A stretch of 64,000 bases of DNA from Monocercomonoides exilis. Taxonomy: Eukaryota > Preaxostyla > Oxymonadida > Polymastigidae. The position numbers were made by a program, and so were the translations under genes. The notes under the pieces were generated by a model, which was given only the letters and a program-made list of their open reading frames with translations, ran no database searches and had not been told where the DNA came from. Within the stretch, counting starts at the first letter, position 1, and the number at the start of each line of letters is the position of its first letter. Shown here piece by piece: positions 46,990 to 58,474 of the stretch. Location of the stretch: contig LSRY02000017.1 of assembly GCA_001643675.2 (NCBI GenBank), forward strand, positions 1,426,001 to 1,490,000. The letters run 5' to 3'.

Positions 46990-47480
46990 TCATAAAAAAA
47001 GATCAAAAATCGAAAAAATAAAATCTATTGTGGTATTTGATGATCAAAGAGTTTTCAGATCAATTTCAAGTATTTAACTTCTATTTCTGTAATATATATT
47101 TGTTTTATTGTTATAGTAAAAAAAACATACCTTTTTAATGTTTTTGTTGAAAAGATTTTTTTTGATCAAGTAAAATAAAAATTAACCTAAAATAAATAAA
47201 GTTAAACCAACAAAACTCATCAAAAAGACAAAAAAATATTCTTAACTTGCTCAAAAAAGCTAATAAAAGGGAAAAAATATTTAAAGAACTTTTAAAAATG
47301 CAACAAATTTGTGAATTTTTATTTTTCCGTAGAAAAAGAAATGCGCTTTTCATTAATTGAGGTGAAACCTCATCAAAAAATTACCGTGTCTGCTGAACAA
47401 CTCAACAGAATCGGCAAACGAAGATTGTGCTATTTTAATAACTGCAGTTTATAAGAGCAATTGAATCATTTTCGTTACTT
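46990..47480. other. AT-rich; nothing recognised
   Basis: No coding frame of gene-like composition between the left GATATC terminus and the first coding-like sequence at ~47.5 kb. Confidence 0.4.
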
Positions 47481-47489
47481 ATCTTTTTG

Positions 47490-49240
47490 TTCTTTATGAA
47501 AATGCAGTTGAAGTTTCTTTCTCAACACCATATCGTTTCCTTTCATTTCTCCTCGACATTTTTAAATTCTCCCTTCGTTAACTTCGTGCTTTTCCTAAGT
47601 TCCTGCTCTTGTTGCTTTGTGAAGAAATCAACAATGAATTCGCATCAACCATCATTCGTTTTGGTTTATGCTATTTCTTCCCCCTTTTCATCATCATCTT
47701 CCTCTTTCTCTTGATCATCCTTTTCTTTTGTTTTTGCTTCCTCTTCATTTCGCTCTCTCTCCGTCATCTCTCTCATCTCCCCCAGTTGCAACTGTATCTT
47801 TTCTCCACGAGCTACCCATTTGGAGGGACAAAACTGTTTTTCTTCAACTCTTCTTCCAAACCTTCAATCTTCTCTTTCTCTTCCTTCGGCTCTCTGCATC
47901 AGCAGCAATTAAACAATGGCATGCACAGTTCTTCCCTCCCTTGAAAGTGAGACTCATTCTGAACAGTTTTTCCTTTCCCTTCTTTTTCTACTGCTCTCTC
48001 CCATGTTCTCTTACAGAATTGATTGGGTTGAGCTTCATCGAAGCTTTCTGAGAAGCCAATAAGTTTTGTTCAATTTGTTGTTCTGTGAGCGCTGTGTATC
48101 AGCAAGAGTTAAGATTGTGGAATAAGTTGCGGCTTGGGAGAAGAAGAAGAGGAAGGGAATGAAGAAGAAGGAGCAAATGGTTGAAGAATTGATATAACCC
48201 TCTTTCAAATACGATTCTGAAAGAAGAAAATCATTCTTGTTGTTGAGGAGTGCGCTTTGTGACTCAGATATGGCAGTTCTTCTCTTCTCATTGGACAATA
48301 TTCCGCTGTGGCTGTTTTGCGCTGCCTTTTGAAGGAGCGTGGAGATGCATATATTTTTCAGACTGTGGATGGAGCATGTCATGGTGGGATCAGCGTAGCA
48401 TAGAATTAGAACTGAGGCAATCTATAATATCAGCAGCGAAGGTGAGCACAGGAAAGAACGCAGTCGATACAAAGTGGGCGAATGACCTTGTGTGCGAGGA
48501 GAAGACGGACATGAACGCCAATCTTCTTCTTCTTCTTCTTCTTCATCTCTTTCGTTACACTCTCCTTTTCTTCATCCTCTTCATCATCATCCTCCTCCGT
48601 ATCTTCTCCTGTTCTTCTTTTTCCCAACAGCTGCATACAGATTAAGCAAAGCACCAGCAGTTATTATTTTCGCCATGTCAGTCGCCGTTGGTGAAGCCAG
48701 TAGTCCAACAAGATTCGACACAACAACCCAGCTCAGCAAACGACGCTATAGCTCTTCCTTCGTGACTGTTGGTTCGTTGTTCACTTCTTTATCCTTCTCG
48801 TTTCTCTTCTCCTTCGCATCCCCATGCATCACCCTTCTCTCATATCTCCTCCGTGGCCTTCCACTATATCCTCCATCTCATTTTCCCTCACCATCTCCTT
48901 CTTCATCCAGCCCTCTTCCTTCAGCAAGCGCCTCGATGATTTCCGATGCGTTGTTCCGCACAATTGCCTGTGGAGAGTACATCAGCTCGACCAGCTCGTT
49001 AAACAGCGCCTTGTCGAGCGAGCTGGTAAACAGCTTGAACGACTTGCTGGTCAGCGAGAGAAGAATAGAAGAGGCCTTGTCGCTGTATTCAGCGCGCGGC
49101 GAGTGCAGCAGGCGGTGGATGGGCTGGAGAATACCGTTGCGCAGGAACACGGAGTGGAACTCGGCGCCGTTGGTGATGAACTTGTTGGTCACACGAAGAG
49201 ATGAAGAGACAAGAGGATACCTGCGGAAACTGGATATGAA
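47490..49240 (-). pseudogene. Broken armadillo/HEAT-like coding region with coiled-coil segment
   Basis: On the minus strand, from ~49237 down, YPLVSSSLRVTNKFITNGAE, VFLRNGILQPIHRLL, DKASSILLSLTSKSFKLF and LVELMYSPQAIVRNNASEII look like ARM-repeat helices. TGA at 48878 interrupts, but the same frame goes on through a charged stretch, TAG at 48746, then another ARM-like piece: LLSWVVVSNLVGLLASPTAT and ITAGALLNLYAAVGK (to ~48620). Both stops could come from one C-to-T change (CGA, CAG). Further down (~47.5–48.0 kb) a charged coiled-coil-like sequence is broken in all frames. Probably a pseudogene of an ARM-repeat family; undetected introns could rescue part of it. Confidence 0.5.
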
Positions 49241-49585
49241 TATATTTGTGTATTTGTGAATAATGATAACGAATGAGTGAAAAAGTGGGTGCAAAAAGGA
49301 AGAAGAAAAAGAATTAAAAAAAAGAAAAAAAGAAAATAATGTGAATGAAATTTCAATTAATAGTTTCTGGCAAACCCCATGAACCTGATCAATTGCTTTG
49401 CAACAGCATCATTCAGCAAATAACCTTTATTCACTTAGCAAGAAATTTGAAAAATCGTAGCTATTAGTCCACCATCATAACTATTCATCATTTAAGGGTG
49501 AACAAAAAATTTAAATAAAGATAAATATTTGAAAAGCAAAACACAGATAAATAAAAAATAAATGAAACAATTAATGAAATATATT

Positions 49586-51214
49586 TTATTTTACTGAAAA
49601 ATTCATATTTTCCATACAATTCTGGTTCGCCATGTGGGTCATTGCGTTTAGTCCCCTCAGCCTGCGGATGTCGTCGAAGCCGCAGACCATTAACTGTTCA
49701 ACAGAAAACGCACAGCGCAGCGAAAACGGCACCTCCATCGACAGAAAAGCGCCACAAATGACACTGGCACATAAATTAATCACATTCCACCGCTTTTCTT
49801 TGAACGAACGCCCTAAGCTGTGCTTGACGGATGGCAGGTTGGTTGGGGAAAGAGAAAAGGAAGAAGAAGAAGAAGAAGGTGATGGTGATGATGGTGATGA
49901 AATGAGAAATGAAGAAGAAGTGAATAAAGATGATTTGTATACAGATTTAAACGTTGAGAAAGTGATCACGTTCGAAAATATGCTGCTGAATCCTTCTTGG
50001 ATTTTTGATTTCTGGATGATAAGCTGAGCAAAGCGTGGTTTCAATCGATACGGGCTTATTCTTCCTTTTATCCCATTCTATTTTTTCTGAGCCTTTCTAA
50101 TGTCTTTGTCAAATCCATATTCTTCTTCCTCTTCTTCCCCTTCATTTTTCTCATTATCTATGCATTTATCTGTTAGACACAATGATCCCCTTTCATCTTT
50201 ATCACTCACAAACTCATTTGCACTCCTCTTCTCATCCTTCTTCTCTCCCTTTCCTTCTTTCCCCTCCTTCTCACCACCCACCCGAACCCCCTGGCTAGCC
50301 ACATACGCTGCATTGTTCAGAAGGATGCTCTGTGGCTCAAACACATCCCTCGTCGCTGACACGCTGCTGCTTGCAAACACACCTGCATTGCCCAATCTGC
50401 TCTTCCCGAGAATCGCATAAGGGATCTGCACAGTCACAAGCGGTGGAAGCGAGAAGGAAGAAATAGAAGCAGAAGGAGAGGAAGAAGAAGACATGTTTGA
50501 TAAAGAGGCAGAGCTTGGGCTAGTCATGTCGAAGGACTTCTGCGTGAGTGAAAAGGAGTCTGTGGCAGGAGATGACGAAGTGGATGGCTTTGGCGGAGTT
50601 CCAACAAGAACAGAAGGGGCAGACAATTGTGTGTGCAAAAAGGGAGAAAAAAGATGAGTGGCAAATGTTGAGGGGGCTGTGATGTTTTGAGTGTGCAGCT
50701 GGGCAGATGAGAGTGCGCTGTCAAACGAGTAAAATGTCTGCTGCTGTTCATCATCATTTTCATCACCTCCTTCTTCTCTTCCCCTGTCCCTCCTCCTCCT
50801 TTCTGTTACTGCCTGTGGAAGCCCTGTGTCGAAAGCGTCAATTTGTGATGTGCAAAACTCGTCTTTCTCGTTCGTCTTCGTCTTCGCCTTAGGCTCTTCC
50901 TGCTGTCTTCCTTTCCTCTGCTCTGCGCTCAATTTGCTTCTGAAATCCACCTTCTTTGCCTCTTCCATTTGAACTTGAACTTCTCTCTCTTCGCTTCTTG
51001 GCGGTGTCATAAAGCGAGCTGATGAACGCAATGTGCCTTGAAGCTCCTTCCCTCTTCCACTGCTATTTCCCATTCGATGCCCATTCGCCTCATTCACCCT
51101 GTTCAACACAGCCGGAACGTGGAATTTGTACGAAGTGCTGAAGCAGAGCGGAATGTACTGCTGCAAAAAAGGAAAACTGTTCAGATGTAGATTCAGCGAA
51201 GCTGCAGAATGCAT
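49586..51214 (-). pseudogene. Ser-rich / helical protein frame with a single in-frame TAG
   Basis: One frame runs from 51214 to 49586 with a single stop, TAG at 50078–50080. Before it: QQYIPLCFSTSYKFHVPAV, charged low-complexity, a Ser-rich middle and LPPLVTVQIPYAILGKSR. After it: RLKPRFAQLIIQKSKI, a short Ser run, then RWNVINLCASVICGAFLSME and RRLRGLNAMTHMANQNC, again ARM-like helices. This is probably the N-terminal part of the same decayed gene as 47490–49240, joined by an intron at ~49.25–49.6 kb. Glutamine would fit the TAG site. True start unknown; 51300–51420 holds another coding-like stretch (FHPLNFFNIFFVDHYHIQPD). Confidence 0.45.
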
Positions 51215-53080
51215 TTATAACGAATATGATGATGTTGAGAAAATAGAAACAGAATGATTCAATTTTTTGTTCAATTTTGTGGCTCTGCCAAATGATTCTT
51301 ACTAACGAATCAAAATGTTGATGATCTGATCCGGCTGGATGTGATAGTGATCAACAAAGAAGATGTTAAAGAAGTTGAGAGGATGAAAAGATGCAGAAGA
51401 AGAAGAAGGCGAGGTGATTGAGAGATGTGAAATCAGTTGAACGATATTTCCGAAGAAAAATATGAGAAGTTCAATGTGATGTTTTCGCTATATGCAAAAT
51501 CGTATAAAGCAAGTTGACTTCACAAGAAGGCAATTATTCAAATTACAAATATTTTAGCAATCAATCTCCTATTAATCAATAAAGTTGGATTTCTTCAAGT
51601 CAATTCACTAACTTTTTGCGATTTTTTCTCCTTTCCCCTCAAAATATAAAATGAAGATATTTCTCAATTTCTTTTCTTTTCTATTTTTCCTCTTCGATTC
51701 AGCTCTCACTATTCTCTGAAAAACATCAATCCCTTCCTTTTCTTCATCTTTCTCTATCTCTTCCAAAATATCTTTTCCTCTCATAAAATAATACCCCTCT
51801 TCTGATCTAACATTTCTCATTTTTCCTCTTCTAACAAACTTTTGCCCTCTTTTCCTTCTCTTCGACATCCATTTCTCCAATCAACAATAAGCCCTCTTTC
51901 ATCATCTCCAACCACTTCCCTATATATTTACTATATTATCTTCTCCAAATTTCCATCTGCTCTTCTACACCTTTTTGTCTCCATATTTCAATCAATCAAA
52001 AACCCCTCTCGAAATATGAACATTCCATTAAATACTCAACTCCCACTCCCTGCTACAAATAATGTTCTTCCATCTCTTCTCTGCCCCATATCCTTCATGT
52101 GTCTGGTGTTTATGAGATAAACACAAAATACTGTTTGGATATTTGAGAATAATTTTTTAAGGGGTAGATCATGACATAAATAGAAAAACGCATCTGGACA
52201 TCAATCGCACTGCGGGTTGGTTGAGAAGACACTCCCAATGAGATACACGATGCATTTTGTGGAGATTTATTCCATGCTGCAATTTGACCACTCTTAGGTT
52301 GAAGCTGAAAAGTGTTTTTTTGAATGATGATTGTTGTGAAAATGAGGCTTTTTAGCAAAAAACAGTAGAGGAGCAGTTTGACATTTATTTCTTTTTCTTT
52401 ATATGAAAATTAACCTGCCGACTGTTTTTGTGTTGTTTTCAGGGCAGCAGGCGTAAATGAATGAAAGCAAATGAAAGCGGGATATCTCGCTGAATAAGGT
52501 GGAAATGGAGTTGGGAGAGCGAATTCATATGGAAAGTGTGAAAAATAAAGAAATTTTAATAAATATTAAAGATGTAAATTATTAAAGAAATGCAGGAAGC
52601 CTTGAATTGAGAAAGATGGAACTGAACGGAAAGCAAAATTTTTTCAAATTTCAGAATAGAAGAAAATCAATATATCCGAGAGAGAGATATGAATTTTGGA
52701 AAGGATGCTTGGCGAATCAGTTGCTAAAACTGGAAAATCGATTGAATCCAGCAAATTTGCTTCGATTTTTAAAATCAATTTTTTTATTTCTTTGTTATAT
52801 CATAATTTAACAGCTTTTTTTGCTTAAGATATCGATAAATTATGTGTTGTGATTATTGTTATCATGCTTTTTGAACCAGTAAACTTATATTTTGCTCTGT
52901 TTATTGAATTTTCGATATTTTTTGAATGAATTTTTCAATTCTTTTACGAATTTGAAATAAAAACAATTTGAAATGAATTAAAATCAAAAAATAAGCAATA
53001 GCAACTATATACAAAGCAATATTTTTGCATGATCATCACTTTTATTTTTCTTTTTAAAGCAACCCTTAATGAAATAATTT
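51215..53080. other. Mostly non-coding; isolated coding-like stretches on the minus strand
   Basis: Short minus-strand stretches at 51300–51420, 51608–51880 (Lys/Arg/Glu-rich) and 52150–52310 (LQPKSGQIAAWNKSPQNASC, then IDVQMRFSIYVMIYPL) look protein-like, with a possible acceptor before 52310. They may be upstream exons of the broken ARM-like gene. 52.4–53.08 kb is AT-rich with nothing recognised. Confidence 0.35.
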
Positions 53081-53130
53081 TTTGATCAAACGACGGAATT
53101 TTTTATGATATCAAAAATAATCACCCATAT

Positions 53131-53386
53131 GGGTGATTATTTTTGAAATCATAACTTTTTTCGGAGTTTCAATTTTTTTTTATTTTCTTTTGATAATTGC
53201 CAGAAGATTATCGTTCGAGTATTTAATAAATTGCAATTATTTCATATGCACACATTTGAGCTACATTAATGACATTTTTTTTGCGGACAGTGATATCACT
53301 TTTCAATGTTCACTGACAAATATGCAAAACAGACATTCAAGCCTAATATTTTTACAGAAAAAATATGATTTCAAAAATAATCACCC
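53131..53386. mobile_element. MITE-like element D, GGGTGATT termini, 256 bp
   Basis: Left GGGTGATTATTTTTGAAATC, right inverse at 53364–53386. The first ~36 bases match element A (including ATAACTTTTTTCGGAGT), but the interior does not. The left end faces the end of candidate element C across ATAT, giving a local palindrome centred on CATATG. Confidence 0.8.
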
Positions 53387-53718
53387 ATATATAAAAATTT
53401 CACTCCCATTTGCGCAAGATAAAAATGTGATAGTATAATCAAGAATAGCAACAGCTTTCATTTCATTGATAATGAAGTGTTTTCTTTAGGAACACGTACA
53501 TTCAGCATTTTCCGAATAAAAGCTTATGTCAAAAATTGTTGTGTCGATTTTGCTTGCAGCGATCTGTGCATGCGGATGCATTGCTGAAATGCAATTTCAA
53601 AGAGAAATGAACGGGAGATGCAGAAAGACATGTTCAACATTGTTGACAAAAATCAAAAACATAACATTATTTTTTGGGATATATGTGGTAAAGTTAAAAA
53701 AATAAAACTTACAATCGC

Positions 53719-54830
53719 ATGTGTTGCGCTCAGATAAGCCTCACACTCAATAACGCATCCTATGCATGTGCCATCAGAACATCAACCCTCTCAATGATCG
53801 CCCACTCCTCACCACTCCTCACCGCTCAGCTGCTGCTATCATCTTCACCACCTCCCAGATCAACTCTCCTTTCCTCTACAACCACCGCTGACCTCTCTTT
53901 CTCTCTGCCCATGCCTCCCTTGCATTTCTTCTCTTCCTCTTCCTTCGTCTTCTCCATCTATTCCAGCTCCAAAATCCTGCTCTTTTATGTTCCAGTTCCC
54001 TTTCCCTGCTCCTCTCCTCTGCTTCCTCCTTGTTTTTCCACAGCCGAAGAATTGTTTCATTATTTTCCTCAAACTTCACCTTCAGATTCCTCACCTCTTG
54101 CTTCGTATCCATCCCGCTGCTCTCAGTTGCTTCCGCTAATTATGCTCTTCCAGTTGGTTCTCCCATTCATTCTAATCCTCCTGTTATTGTTTCCATATCT
54201 TCAACTTCTCTTTGAGAGAAATCAAAAACGAAGCAAAGGCTCTTCTTCTCTTTTGCTTTTGCATGCAACAAAAAAATTCTCCACAATATCCTATCCACAC
54301 ACCTCAGTATTATTTTTTTCTGTGTCTTTTCTTCTTTCTCATTCACCACAGAGCCCTTCCTGCTCGTATCTTCCATATATGTTGGTGGTCGTAGATGCAG
54401 CCTGTCTCCAGAAGGAGATTAAACGGTAGTCTCCCATATTTTCCTTCCCCTCCTTTTTCTGCATGCTGCTTGGGGTGTCTTTGGGCTCTTCGCTCTCTTT
54501 TCGACTCACCACATTCTCCTCTTCCTCTCTTTTAGATATAGACCTTCAATGACACTCCTGAACATTTCAGCTCCATCCTCACTTCTGATATCTGATAGAT
54601 CTCCTGCACATTTCTCCTTCTCATCATCATCCAACCAAACCATTTGCACTTCCTGGTTTCATTCCGACTCAATACTTTCATTGGATACACCACTTTGAAG
54701 CCTCTTTTTTTCACAATAAGCTCGTACTCCGATATCCGTCCCAGTCTGTTTCGCACTAGAATTCTTCTTCATCTCTTTCCTCTTCATCAGCTTCTTCTTT
54801 GCTCCTTTTATATGCTAAAAAGAAACGTTT
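53719..54830 (-). pseudogene. Fragmented coiled-coil-like coding sequence
   Basis: C/T-rich on the plus strand, so the minus strand is rich in Glu/Lys/Arg codons. Readable segments from right to left include QVMVWLDDDEKEKCAGDLSD-like sequence (~54640–54540), NVVSRKESEEPKDTPSS (~54510–54440) and TKQEVRNLKVKFEENNETIL (~54110–54040). They lie in different frames with single stops between, and I found no clean splice chain. A decayed coiled-coil gene or a gene with several undetected introns. Confidence 0.35.
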
Positions 54831-54834
54831 TGCT

Positions 54835-54835
<1 letters not shown>

Positions 54836-54879
<44 letters not shown>
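54836..54879 (+). repeat. Poly(A) tract, 44 nt
   Basis: Uninterrupted A run. It could mark the 3' end of a plus-strand retroposed copy, but the sequence to its left reads as minus-strand coding-like, which does not support that. Confidence 0.85.
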
Positions 54880-54881
<2 letters not shown>

Positions 54882-55418
54882 TATCTATCACAAATATGCA
54901 GCGCAGTGTTCATACGGCAGCAAGAAGCAAAAACTTTTTCTTTTTGCAATTGGCTGAAGCCATTTCGTTCAAATTAGCTTATTTCGCATCGCAAGTCTAT
55001 AGACGCAACGCAAAAAACGAAAACAAAACACCTTAATCAACAAAAAATGTAAGCCATTTCGAACGCGTATCATGTTGTCTTCTGAACCCTATCCCTCCTG
55101 CCTGAACTGCATTATCGAATCAGTTGTATTCTTGGCATGTGCATCTATACTACTAACCTGTGAACCGCCTTCATACCTGCTTCGATCCATCCTCACCTGT
55201 GATTGCTGCGCTGCCATTGAATCTGTTGGTTTTTTGTTATTATTTATTTTTTATTTTGAATTTTGCTCCTAAATATATTTTTTTTTGCGGAATAAGAAAA
55301 TTAAAATACACATCATGAAATAACCAGATTGCACAGCAATGCAAATGGACAAAATGCGTGCATGCGGACGGCTGGATATTTGAATGTGAACCAGCCAAAT
55401 ATATAATTCCCCAGATCG
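54880..55418. other. Spacer upstream of the multi-pass membrane gene
   Basis: A minus-strand start-like stretch at ~55220–55090 (MAAQQSQVRMDRSRYEGGSQ) may be the first exon of the coiled-coil remnant. Otherwise nothing recognised. Confidence 0.35.
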
Positions 55419-58078
55419 ATGAATTCTTCAGAAAATTTTGATGAAACGGGAAAGGAGAGTCCGAAACAGAAATCGGTTGCCATGATTGAAAATGATGGAG
55501 ATCTGACGTCCAGCAGCTCGTCAGATGAAGATTGTGGATTGGTGGACGTGAAAAGTGTGCATTTTTTGTTTTTTGCTGTTTTGCGGTTATTGGACGGTTT
55601 GTGCTTGAACACGGATGGTGCAGGAGTGCCGATGGATATTTGGAAGCGGTGTGGAATTTTCAGTTGGGTTATGAGGTTTTGAAAAATTGGCAGGATTTTG
55701 AAGGAATGCGATACAAGAACGAAAATGAGGCTGATGGGGACGTCGAAGTTTTTCCGAGAGATGCTGGATACAGACGAGTATGATACGCATTTCATTTTTT
55801 ATGATCAAAATTTACGGGATTTGACTGAATGTAGGTTTTGGCATGAAATTGTGGTTGAAGAGCTGCCGCGGCTGAGAGACAACATCTACATGAGTCAGAG
55901 CGAGTTCCAGGATCTGGACACGTACGATCCAAGCAATGCATATGTGTGTATTTTATGCTGTGTCGGAGCAGGCACAGCGAGTGACTCTCTTTTTGATGGG
56001 CTTCTTTTCGTTTTTGTTCATTTGTTGATTTGTAATTTGCTTTAAATTGCATTCAGGATGTTGCGGGCAAGACTCGGTTTGGTCTGAGTCCGAAAGGATG
56101 GAAAGATACCATTAGGTTGTATGGGACTTTTCCAGAAGTGCTGTTTGGGAAAAGACAGGGTTTCTGGAAGGATTTTCAGGATCTGAAAAGCACTATCGAA
56201 AATTCTTGGATGCGTCTAATTCTATTCACATTGGCGTGGGTATCTCTTGCGCTGTTTCTTTTCTTCTTTTTCTTTGCCATCTTCTACGCAACGAATTTTA
56301 TCCGGGGGCCAGTTTTCGACAAGCTGTCCGATGATGGGCATGTGTCGAATCTTTTGACGAACAAAGCCAACAGGTCTGTCTTTTCGTTCGGCCTATCAAA
56401 GTCGAATGGTCAGTTCACTGTTGCACTGATATTGCTGGCACTGTTTTTCATTTTCTTCATTCTATACACAACAAAGCGGAAGGTTTTCTGCATTTCGCTT
56501 ATCTTTCTTGCTGGAGTTTCATTATGCTTTGTTGGGATGTTTTTCTTTTTGTGTTGGTATCTTGATTCTTTTGTGAATGGGGATAAGTATACATTTAACA
56601 TCCGCAATCGTTTGGTTGATGGGCCAGTGACGAAACCGTACGCTCACATGAGCATAAAGAAAAGTGATGCTAGTTATGACGTGCTTTTCAGAAAAGTGGC
56701 AGACACTGAGACAGTCACGCAAAAATTCACCGAAGATGGGAGATTGATAACAAAATCAGATACCATTTTATTCAATATTTTGTTATATTTTTTTGTATTC
56801 TTCGGTGGAATGTTCATAGTAACTACTGAATACGATTCCTGGTTGAGATGTCCAGATAATTACTGTTTCGCTTTATTCACATTTTTACTTTCTTTATTGG
56901 GGATTGGATTGACCTGGGTGTTCTTTTCTGTGAAGTTATGCTGTATGCAAAAATTATAAGGAGGACGAATGAGTTAATGAATGTGAATTGTATGATAAAC
57001 AAAATATTACATTTTTATTTATTTATAGTATCTGCTGTGCCAAAAATCATAATTCTATTAATTTTATTAAATTTATCTGTATATATATTTAATTTTGTTC
57101 TGTTTGCATGCACGTGAATGCGTGCGATTGGAATGAATGTGGTGTGTGCACAACCAAACAGATAACTTCACGAGCTCGTGGACAATTACGTTCATTCCAT
57201 TGTTTTTGACAATCATCGTGATGCATATTTTTGCATTCAACGTGAAGCTGTCAAGTGAATATGATTTCAAGACAGTGTGCAGCAAGTGTGTGCGATGTTG
57301 CGGGATTGTGTTTGGGCCTGCAATTGGGATTGTCATTGCGCTTCTTCCAGCTCTGTGCTTGGATGGGATTGGGATATTTGACCCGCCAACTTCGAGTGGA
57401 AAGGCGTGGGAAGGAGCAGAACGCTTCATGTCAGCAGTGGTTGTGACGGACGAGCTGATTGAGCGGGCACACAAAATGGAAAGAAACATGGCGCTGTCGC
57501 TGGTGCCGATGCTGGTGTGGCTGTTTGTTGAATATGTGGCATTCTGCTTGGGACTGTATCTGGTGAAAGGGGATGTGAAGTGGGTTAAGAGAAGGTTGGG
57601 CTTAAAGAAAGAGCTGTTTGCGTGGCAGGCATTAGCTCCGAGTAAGAGGAACAGAGAAATACAGGAAATACGGGCAGAGGAGCGGGAAAAGCGAAAGACA
57701 GAAAAAATTCGAAAAAAGCAGGAAGAACAGGAAATAGAGGAGAAGGAAGAGGCGAAGGAGAAGGCGAAGAAGAAGCGAGAAAAAGAGAAAGATCAGAGGC
57801 TGATAGAGGTGACACAGAGAGGACTGAACCCCGAAGAGCTGAGTGCAGCAATTGACGAGATCAACAAGTATTACGACGAGGAGGTTCGAAAAGAGGAAGA
57901 GGCAGAGGAAGCCGAAAAGAAAAGAGCGGAGGAGGAAGCAAAAAAGAAGAAGGAAGAAGAAGAAAACGCGAAAGAGAACGAGAATCAAAGTATTTTTGAT
58001 GAACCGCCCGCCAATCACGAAATACATGTTCTTTGGGAAAAGATTCTGCAAACGGGTTCGTTTTCGTGGCTGATCTGA
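55419..58078 (+). CDS. Multi-pass membrane protein, TMEM185-like, with charged coiled-coil C-terminus
   Basis: Well-supported exons: ...–55943, 56057–56942 and 57162–58078; the last two introns keep phase exactly (TAT|GAT, then T|AT). The 5' part is uncertain: the frame from the ATG at 55419 hits a TGA at 55680, and an intron such as 55548–55703 would skip it and rejoin the same frame. Conserved-looking soluble part: MLDTDEYDTHFIFYDQNLRD, FWHEIVVEELPRLRDN, FGLSPKGWKDTIRLYGTF. Then about seven or more TM helices ([97 protein letters not shown]). WTITFIPLFL with adjacent VKLC resembles the TMEM185/Fragile-X-F family motif. The last ~170 residues are a Glu/Lys coiled coil. Function unknown. Confidence 0.72.
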
Positions 58079-58115
58079 GCAGCATGTGGTCAAGTGAATG
58101 CATGCTAACAACACA

Positions 58116-58474
58116 TTTTTCTTTTTCTTTTTCTTTTTCTTTTTCTTTTTCTTTTTCTTTTTCTTTTTCTTTTTCTTTTTCTTTTTCTTTTTCTTTTTCT
58201 TTTTCTTTTTCTTTTTCTTTTTCTTTTTCTTTTTCTTTTTCTTTTTCTTTTTTTTTCTTTTTCTTTTTCTTTTCTTTTTCTTTTTCTTTTTCTTTTTTTT
58301 CTTTTTCTTTTCTTTTTCTTTTTCTTTTTCTTTTTCTTTTTCTTTTTCTTTTCTTTTTCTTTTCTTTTTCTTTTTCTTTTTCTTTTTCTTTTTCTTTTTC
58401 TTTTTCTTTTTCTTTTTCTTTTTCTTTTTCTTTTTCTTTTTCTTTTTCTTTTTCTTTTTCTTTTTTCTTTTTTT
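58116..58474 (+). repeat. (TTTTTC)n microsatellite, ~360 bp
   Basis: About 58 units of a pyrimidine-only hexamer with a few length variants (TTTTC, longer T runs). It starts 38 bp after the stop of the membrane-protein gene, i.e. in its 3' UTR or flank. It is open in two plus-strand frames, giving artefactual poly-Phe/Ser ORFs. Confidence 0.95.

Larger units (their letters stand above)
46972..53126. mobile_element. Candidate 6.15-kb TIR-bounded unit (element C)
   Basis: 46972 reads GGGTGATTTTTTTTGATATC and continues ATAAAAAA. 53126 read inward on the other strand gives GGGTGATTATTTTTGATATC then ATAAAAAA: ~29 of the first 30 bases match, and the GATATC variant is shared by only these two ends (A and D have GAAATC). 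The unit is abutted on the left by element B (7 bp away) and on the right by element D (4 bp away). The enclosed sequence has broken ARM-like and Ser-rich coding regions on the minus strand and no recognisable transposase. Alternatively each end belongs to a separate truncated element. Confidence 0.4.

Noticed and set aside
13546-50080. General reassignment of TAG to glutamine in this genome
   Set aside because: The calmodulin-like gene ends at TAG at exactly the family length, and read-through would add unrelated AT-rich residues. TAA and TGA also end other family-length genes such as VAMP7 (TAA). In-frame TAGs occur only in loci that look decayed. Kept as an alternative in the findings, not as a call.
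54836-54879. Poly(A) as the tail of a processed retropseudogene
   Set aside because: The sequence to the left is coding-like only on the minus strand, and no target-site duplication or reverse transcriptase signature is visible.
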